The notes under the pieces were generated by a model. That model searched no databases. It saw only the letters and a list, made by a program, of their open reading frames with translations, and was not told the origin of the DNA. Positions 57,181 to 64,000 of a stretch of DNA of 64,000 bases are shown in pieces. The first letter of the stretch is position 1. Each line of letters opens with the position of its first letter. A program made the translations under genes and the position numbers. The DNA is taken from positions 66,112,935 to 66,176,934 of the forward strand of contig CM043950.1 in NCBI GenBank assembly GCA_014529385.2. Direction: 5' to 3'. Source of the stretch: Adiantum capillus-veneris. Lineage: Eukaryota; Streptophyta; Polypodiopsida; Polypodiales; Pteridaceae.

Positions 57181-60100
57181 GGTTTCAAGATTCACCACTT
57201 TTCCAACCTTTCTTCCATTAAAGAAAGGAGGGGCTTTATACTAGGTCAACCACTGTCCAAACCTTGGCGGTGGGTATTACAACTAGGTCCAACGTATGCT
57301 CTCATATCGCAAAGAGGCTTTGCTTTCAAGGTCCACCACTTGTCCAACCTTGCTTCCATTAAAGAAATGAGGGGCTACGTAAACATTGGCAAGCAAGGTA
57401 GCAAGGTTCTAAGGTGTTTCACCTTGGATATTGGGCATTATAACTAGGTCCACCACTTGTCCAAGCTATGCTCTGATAAAGAAAGGGGATTTTCGTTTAA
57501 AAGGTCCACCATGTTTCAACCTTTCTAATATAGAAAGGGGATTTGGGTTTCAAGGTCCACCACGTGTTCAACCTTGGCAAGACTCAAGGGATACTTGACA
57601 TTGGAAAGCATAGTCCTATAGTAGTTGATAGGTGGCAGTGGGTATTACAACTAGGTCCAACCTATGCTCTCATATCGCAAAGAGGCTTTGCTTTCAAGGT
57701 CCACCACTTGTCCAACCTTGCTTCCATTTAAGAAATGAGGGGCTACGTAAACATTGGCAAGCAAGGTAGCAAGGTTCTAAGGTGTTTCACCTTGGATATT
57801 GGGCATTATAACTAGGTCCACCACTTGTCCAAGCTATGCTCTGATAAAGAAAGGGGATTTTCGTTAAAGGTCCACCATGTGTTCACCTTTCTAATATAGA
57901 AAGGGGATTTTGGTTTCAAGGTCCACCACGTGTTCAACCTTGCAAGACTCAAGGGATACTTGGACATTGGAAAGCATAGTCCTATAGTAGTTGATAGGTG
58001 GCAGTGGGTATTACAACTAGGTCCAACCTATGCTCTCATATCGCAAAGAGGCTTTGCTTTCAAGGTCCACCACTTGTCCAACCTTGCTTCCATTTAAGAA
58101 ATGAGGGGCTACGTAAACATTGGCAAGCAAGGTAGCAAGGTTCTAAGGTGTTTCACCTTGGATATTGGGCATTATAACTAGGTCCACCACTTGTCCAAGC
58201 TATGCTCTGATAAAGAAAGGGGATTTTCGTTTAAAGGTCCACCATGTGTTCAACCTTTCTAATATAGAAAGGGGATTTTGGTTTCAAGGTCCACCACGTG
58301 TTCAACCTTGCAAGACTCAAGGGATACTTGGACATTGGAAAGCATAGTCCTATAGTAGTTGATAGGTGGCAGTGGGTATTACAACTAGGTCCAACCTATG
58401 CTCTCATATCGCAAAGAGGCTTTGCTTTCAAGGTCCACCACTTGTCCAACCTTGCTTCCATTTAAGAAATGAGGGGCTACGTAAACATTGCAAGCAAGGT
58501 AGCAAGGTTCTAAGGTGTTTCACCTTGGATATTGGCATTATAACTAGGTCCACCACTTGTCCAAGCTATGCTCTGATAAAGAAAGGGGATTTTCGTTTAA
58601 AGGTCCACCATGTGTTCAACCTTTCTAATATAGAAAGGGGATTTTGGTTTCAAGGTCCACCACGTGTTCAACCTTGCAAGACTCAAGGGATACTTGGACA
58701 TTGGAAAGCATAGTCCTATAGTAGTTGATAGGTGGCAGTGGGTATTACAACTAGGTCCAACGTATGCTCTCATATCGCAAAGAGGCTTTGCTTTCAAGGT
58801 CCACCACTTGTCCAACCTTGCTTCCATTAAAGAAATGAGGGGCTACGTAAACATTGGCAAGCAAGGTAGCAAGGTTCTAAGGTGTTTCACCTTGGATATT
58901 GGGCATTATAACTAGGTCCACCACTTGTCCAAGCTATGCTCTGATAAAGAAAGGGGATTTTCGTTTAAAGGTCCACCATGTGTTCAACCTTTCTAATATA
59001 GAAAGGGGATTTTGGTTTCAAGGTCCACCACGTGTTCAACCTTGCAAGACTCAAGGGATACTTGGACATTGGAAAGCATAGTCCTATAGTAGTTGATAGG
59101 TGGCAGTGGGTATTACAACTAGGTCCAACCTATGCTCTCATATCGCAAAGAGGCTTTGCTTTCAAGGTCCACCACTTGTCCAACCTTGCTTCCATTTAAG
59201 AAATGAGGGGCTACGTAAACATTGGCAAGCAAGGTAGCAAGGTTCTAAGGTGTTTCACCTTGGATATTGGGCATTATAACTAGGTCCACCACTTGTCCAA
59301 GCTATGCTCTGATAAAGAAAGGGGATTTTCGTTTAAAGGTCCACCATGTGTTCAACCTTTCTAATATAGAAAGGGGGATTTTGGTTTCAAGGTCCACCAC
59401 GTGTTCAACCTTGCAAGACTCAAGGGATACTTGGACATTGGAAAGCATAGTCCTATAGTAGTTGATAGGTGGCAGTGGGTATTACAACTAGGTCCAACCT
59501 ATGCTCTCATATCGCAAAGAGGCTTTGCTTTCAAGGTCCACCACTTGTCCAACCTTGCTTCCATTTAAGAAATGAGGGGCTACGTAAACATTGGCAAGCA
59601 AGGTAGCAAGGTTCTAAGGTGTTTCACCTTGGATATTGGGCATTATAACTAGGTCCACCACTTGTCCAAGCTATGCTCTGATAAAGAAAGGGGATTTTCG
59701 TTTAAAGGTCCACCATGTGTTCAACCTTTCTAATATAGAAAGGGGATTTTGGTTTCAAGGTCCACCACGTGTTCAACCTTGCAAGACTCAAGGATACTTG
59801 GACATTGGAAAGCATAGTCCTATAGTAGTTGATAGGTGGCAGTGGGTATTACAACTAGGTCCAACCTATGCTCTCATATCGCAAAGAGGCTTTGCTTTCA
59901 AGGTCCACCACTTGTCCAACCTTGCTTCCATTTAAGAAATGAGGGGCTACGTAAACATTGGCAAGCAAGGTAGCAAGGTTCTAAGGTGTTTCACCTTGGA
60001 TATTGGGCATTATAACTAGGTCCACCACTTGTCCAAGCTATGCTCTGATAAAGAAAGGGGATTTTCGTTTAAAGGTCCACCATGTGTTCAACCTTTCTAA

Positions 60101-63100
60101 TATAGAAAGGGGATTTTGGTTTCAAGGTCCACCACGTGTTCAACCTTGCAAGACTCAAGGGATACTTGGACATTGGAAAGCATAGTCCTATAGTAGTTGA
60201 TAGGTGGCAGTGGTATTACAACTAGGTCCAACGTATGCTCTCATATCGCAAAGAGGCTTTGCTTTCAAGGTCCACCACTTGTCCAACCTTGCTTCCATTA
60301 AAGAAATGAGGGGCTACGTAAACATTGGCAAGCAAGGTAGCAAGGTTCTAAGGTGTTTCACCTTGGATATTGGGCATTATAACTAGGTCCACCACTTGTC
60401 CAAGCTATGCTCTGATAAAAAGAAAGGGGATTTTCGTTTAAAGGTCCACCATGTGTTCAACCTTTCTAATATAGAAAGGGGATTTTGGTTTCAAGGTCCA
60501 CCACGTGTTCAACCTTGCAAGACTCAAGGGATACTTGGACATTGGAAAGCATAGTCCTATAGTAGTTGATAGGTGGCAGTGGGTATTACAACTAGGTCCA
60601 ACCTATGCTCTCATATCGCAAAGAGGCTTTGCTTTCAAGGTCCACCACTTGTCCAACCTTGCTTCCATTTAAGAAATGAGGGGCTACGTAAACATTGGCA
60701 AGCAAGGTAGCAAGGTTCTAAGGTGTTTCACCTTGGATATTGGGCATTATAACTAGGTCCCACCACGCTTGTCCAAGCTATGCTCTGATAAAGAAGGGAT
60801 TTTCGTTTAAAGGTCCACCATGTGTTCAACCTTTCTAATATAGAAAGGGATTTTGGTTTCAAGGTCCACCACGTGTTCAACCTTGCAAGACTCAAGGGAT
60901 ACTTGGACATTGGAAAGCATAGTCCTATAGTAGTTGATAGGTGGCAGTGGGTATTACAACTAGGTCCAACCTATGCTCTCATATCGCAAAGAGGCTTTGC
61001 TTTCAAGGTCCACCACTTGTCCAACCTTGCTTCCATTAAAGAAATGAGGGGCTACGTAAACATTGGCAAGCAAGGTAGCAAGGTTCTAAGGTGTTTCGCC
61101 TTGGATATTGGGCATTATAACTAGGTCCACCACTTGTCCAAGCTATGCTCTGATAAAGAAAGGGGATTTTCGTTTAAAGGTCCACCATGTGTTCAACCTT
61201 TCTAATATAGAAAGGGGATTTTGGTTTCAAGGTCCACCACGTGTTCAACCTTGCAAGACTCAAGGGATACTTGGACATTGGAAAGCATAGTCCTATAGTA
61301 GTTGATAGGTGGCAGTGGGTATTACAACTAGGTCCAACGTATGCTCTCATATCGCAAAGAGGCTTTGCTTTCAAGGTCCACCACTTGTCCAACCTTGCTT
61401 CCATTAAAGAAATGAGGGCTACGTAAACATTGGCAAGCAAGGTAGCAAGGTTCTAAGGTGTTTCACCTTGGATATTGGGCATTATAACTAGGTCCACCAC
61501 TTGTCCAAGCTATGCTCTGATAAAGAAAGGGGATTTTCGTTTAAAGGTCCACCATGTGTTCAACCTTTCTAATATAGAAAGGGGATTTTGGTTTCAAGGT
61601 CCACCACGTGTTCAACCTTGCAAGACTCAAGGGATACTTGGACATTGGAAAGCATAGTCCTATAGTAGTTGATAGGTGGCAGTGGGTATTACAACTAGGT
61701 CCAACGTATGCTCTCATATCGCAAAGAGGCTTTGCTTTCAAGGTCCACCACTTGTCCAACCTTGCTTCCATTAAAGAAATGAGGGGCTACGTAAACATTG
61801 GCAAGCAAGGTAGCAAGGTTCTAAGGTGTTTCACCTTGGATATTGGGCATTATAACTAGGTCCACCACTTGTCCAAGCTATGCTCTGATAAAGAAAGGGG
61901 ATTTTCGTTTAAAGGTCCACCATGTGTTCAACCTTTCTAATATAGAAAGGGGATTTTGGTTTCAAGGTCCACCACGTGTTCAACCTTGCAAGACTCAAGG
62001 GATACTTGGACATTGGAAAGCATAGTCCTATAGTAGTTGATAGGTGGCAGTGGGTATTACAACTAGGTCCAACCTATGCTCTCATATCGCAAAGAGGCTT
62101 TGCTTTCAAGGTCCACCACTTGTCCAACCTTGCTTCCATTAAGAAATGAGGGGCTACGTAAACATTGGCAAGCAAGGTAGCAAGGTTCTAAGGTGTTTCA
62201 CCTTGGATATTGGGCATTATAACTAGGTCCACCACTTGTCCAAGCTATGCTCTGATAAAGAAAGGGGATTTTCGTTTAAAGGTCCACCATGTGTTCAACC
62301 TTTCTAATATAGAAAGGGGATTTTGGTTTCAAGGTCCACCACGTGTTCAACCTTGCAAGACTCAAGGGATACTTGGACATTGGAAAGCATAGTCCTATAG
62401 TAGTTGATAGGTGGCAGTGGGTATTACAACTAGGTCCAACCTATGCTCTCATATCGCAAAGAGGCTTTGCTTTCAAGGTCCACCACTTGTCCAACCTTGC
62501 TTCCATTTAAGAAATGAGGGGCTACGTAAACATTGGCAAGCAAGGTAGCAAGGTTCTAAGGTGTTTCACCTTGGATATTGGGCATTATAACTAGGTCCAC
62601 CACTTGTCCAAGCTATGCTCTGATAAAGAAAGGGGATTTTCGTTTAAAGGTCCACCATGTGTTCAACCTTTCTAATATAGAAAGGGGATTTTGGTTTCAA
62701 GGTCCACCACGTGTTCAACCTTGCAAGACTCAAGGGATACTTGGACATTGGAAAGCATAGTCCTATAGTAGTTGATAGGTGGCAGTGGGTATTACAACTA
62801 GGTCCAACGTATGCTCTCATATCGCAAAGAGGCTTTGCTTTCAAGGTCCACCACTTGTCCAACCTTGCTTCCATTTAAGAAATGAGGGGCTACGTAAACA
62901 TTGGCAAGCAAGGTAGCAAGGTTCTAAGGTGTTTCACCTTGGATATTGGGCATTATAACTAGGTCCACCACTTGTCCAAGCTATGCTCTGATAAAGAAAG
63001 GGGATTTTCGTTTAAAGGTCCACCATGTGTTCAACCTTTCTAATATAGAAAGGGGATTTTGGTTTCAAGGTCCACCACGTGTTCAACCTTGCAAGACTCA

Positions 63101-64000
63101 AGGGATACTTGGACATTGGAAAGCATAGTCCTATAGTAGTTGATAGGTGGCAGTGGGTATTACAACTAGGTCCAACCTATGCTCTCATATCGCAAAGAGG
63201 CTTTGCTTTCAAGGTCCACCACTTGTCCAACCTTGCTTCCATTTAAGAAATGAGGGGCTACGTAAACATTGGCAAGCAAGGTAGCAAGGTTCTAAGGTGT
63301 TTCACCTTGGATATTGGGCATTATAACTAGGTCCACCACTTGTCCAAGCTATGCTCTGATAAAGAAAGGGGATTTTCGTTTAAAGGTCCACCATGTGTTC
63401 AACCTTTCTAATATAGAAAGGGGATTTTGGTTTCAAGGTCCACCACGTGTTCAACCTTGCAAGACTCAAGGGATACTTGGACATTGGAAAGCATAGTCCT
63501 ATAGTAGTTGATAGGTGGCAGTGGGTATTACAACTAGGTCCAACGTATGCTCTCATATCGCAAAGAGGCTTTGCTTTCAAGGTCCACCACTTGTCCAACC
63601 TTGCTTCCATTAAAGAAATGAGGGGCTACGTAAACATTGGCAAGCAAGGTAGCAAGGTTCTAAGGTGTTTCACACTTGGATATTGGGCATTATAACTAGG
63701 TCCACCACTTGTCCAAGCTATGCTCTGATAAAGAAAGGGGATTTTCGTTTAAAGGTCCACCATGTGTTCAACCTTTCTAATATAGAAAGGGGATTTTGGT
63801 TTCAAGGTCCACCACGTGTTCAACCTTGCAAGACTCAAGGATACTTGGACATTGGAAAGCATAGTCCTATAGTAGTTGATAGGTGGCAGTGGGTATTACA
63901 ACTAGGTCCAACGTATGCTCTCATATCGCAAAGAGGCTTTGCTTTCAAGGTCCACCACTTGTCCAACCTTGCTTCCATTAAAGAAATGAGGGGCTACGTA
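57181..64000 (+). repeat. 368-bp satellite array (box family)
   Basis: About 18 near-identical units run off the window end. Spacing between equivalent sites is 367-369 bp (for example 58165, 58899, 59267, 59636, 60003, 61108, 61475, 61843, 62210, 62578, 62946, 63314). Each unit holds four box versions: two canonical (GGTCCACCACTTGTCCAAC and ...AAGC), one ATGTGTTCAACC and one ACGTGTTCAACC, plus a remnant GGTCCAAC(C/G)TATGC. Box spacings are about 50 bp or multiples of it. Open frames of 60-115 codons are read-through of the repeat. Confidence 0.96.

Noticed and set aside
57178-63695. Recurring 60-115 codon open frames on both strands in the 368-bp array
   Set aside because: The unit length is not a multiple of three, both strands are open equally, and the peptides follow the repeat sequence only.
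13430-64000. CRISPR-like array of repeats and spacers
   Set aside because: The boxes are regularly spaced, but the intervening sequence is itself repeated, the units are hundreds of bases long, and the context is a plant nuclear genome.

Overview
The window is nuclear DNA of a land plant. The evidence is canonical GT..AG introns of 84 bp to several kb, plant-type L1-like LINE, Helitron and Copia-type remnants, very long (CT)n/(GA)n microsatellites, and protein fragments of plant families (60S L18a-like, the FCP1/NIF variant with a DLNGLL motif, SET). Low gene density and heavy satellite load suggest a large, repeat-rich genome. A fern or another non-seed plant is my guess; the species cannot be fixed from the sequence.

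Layout. 0-4.6 kb: last two exons of an L18a-like membrane protein gene (+ strand). The sequence upstream holds a foldback element, a trace of a Copia-type LTR element, and a 5'-truncated LINE with an 18-bp target-site duplication. 4.6-9 kb: no genes, but many dinucleotide arrays and a terminal-inverted-repeat element whose core is bracketed by (CT)n and (GA)n. 10.5-13.3 kb: a decayed Helitron helicase on the - strand. 13.4-20.9 kb: two satellite blocks, sharing both edges, each followed by a - strand FCP1/NIF-domain gene (15.9-16.7 kb and 21.6-23.0 kb). 23.7-29.5 kb: a - strand gene of at least three exons, with a ParB/DGQHR-like motif at one end and a SET domain at the other, whose second intron contains satellite. 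29.5-54.2 kb: about 25 kb of the same satellite in the opposite orientation, organised from about 33.6 kb as a dimeric higher-order repeat (441 + 425 bp). 54.2-56.7 kb: AT-rich, microsatellite and GC-rich short repeats. 56.7-64.0 kb: a second satellite with a 368-bp unit, running off the window end.

The unifying feature is a short box, AAGGTCCACCACTTGTCCAA or its reverse complement. It recurs in both satellite families, at their degenerate edges, and as single copies between the genes. Both families appear to derive from a common module of about 50 bp that carries this box. The genes are islands inside satellite, and at least one intron (probably two) is largely satellite. Most short ORFs from 13 kb onward are satellite read-through, not genes. 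Many single-base gaps in homopolymers within the array, and one in an otherwise intact exon, suggest residual assembly error.
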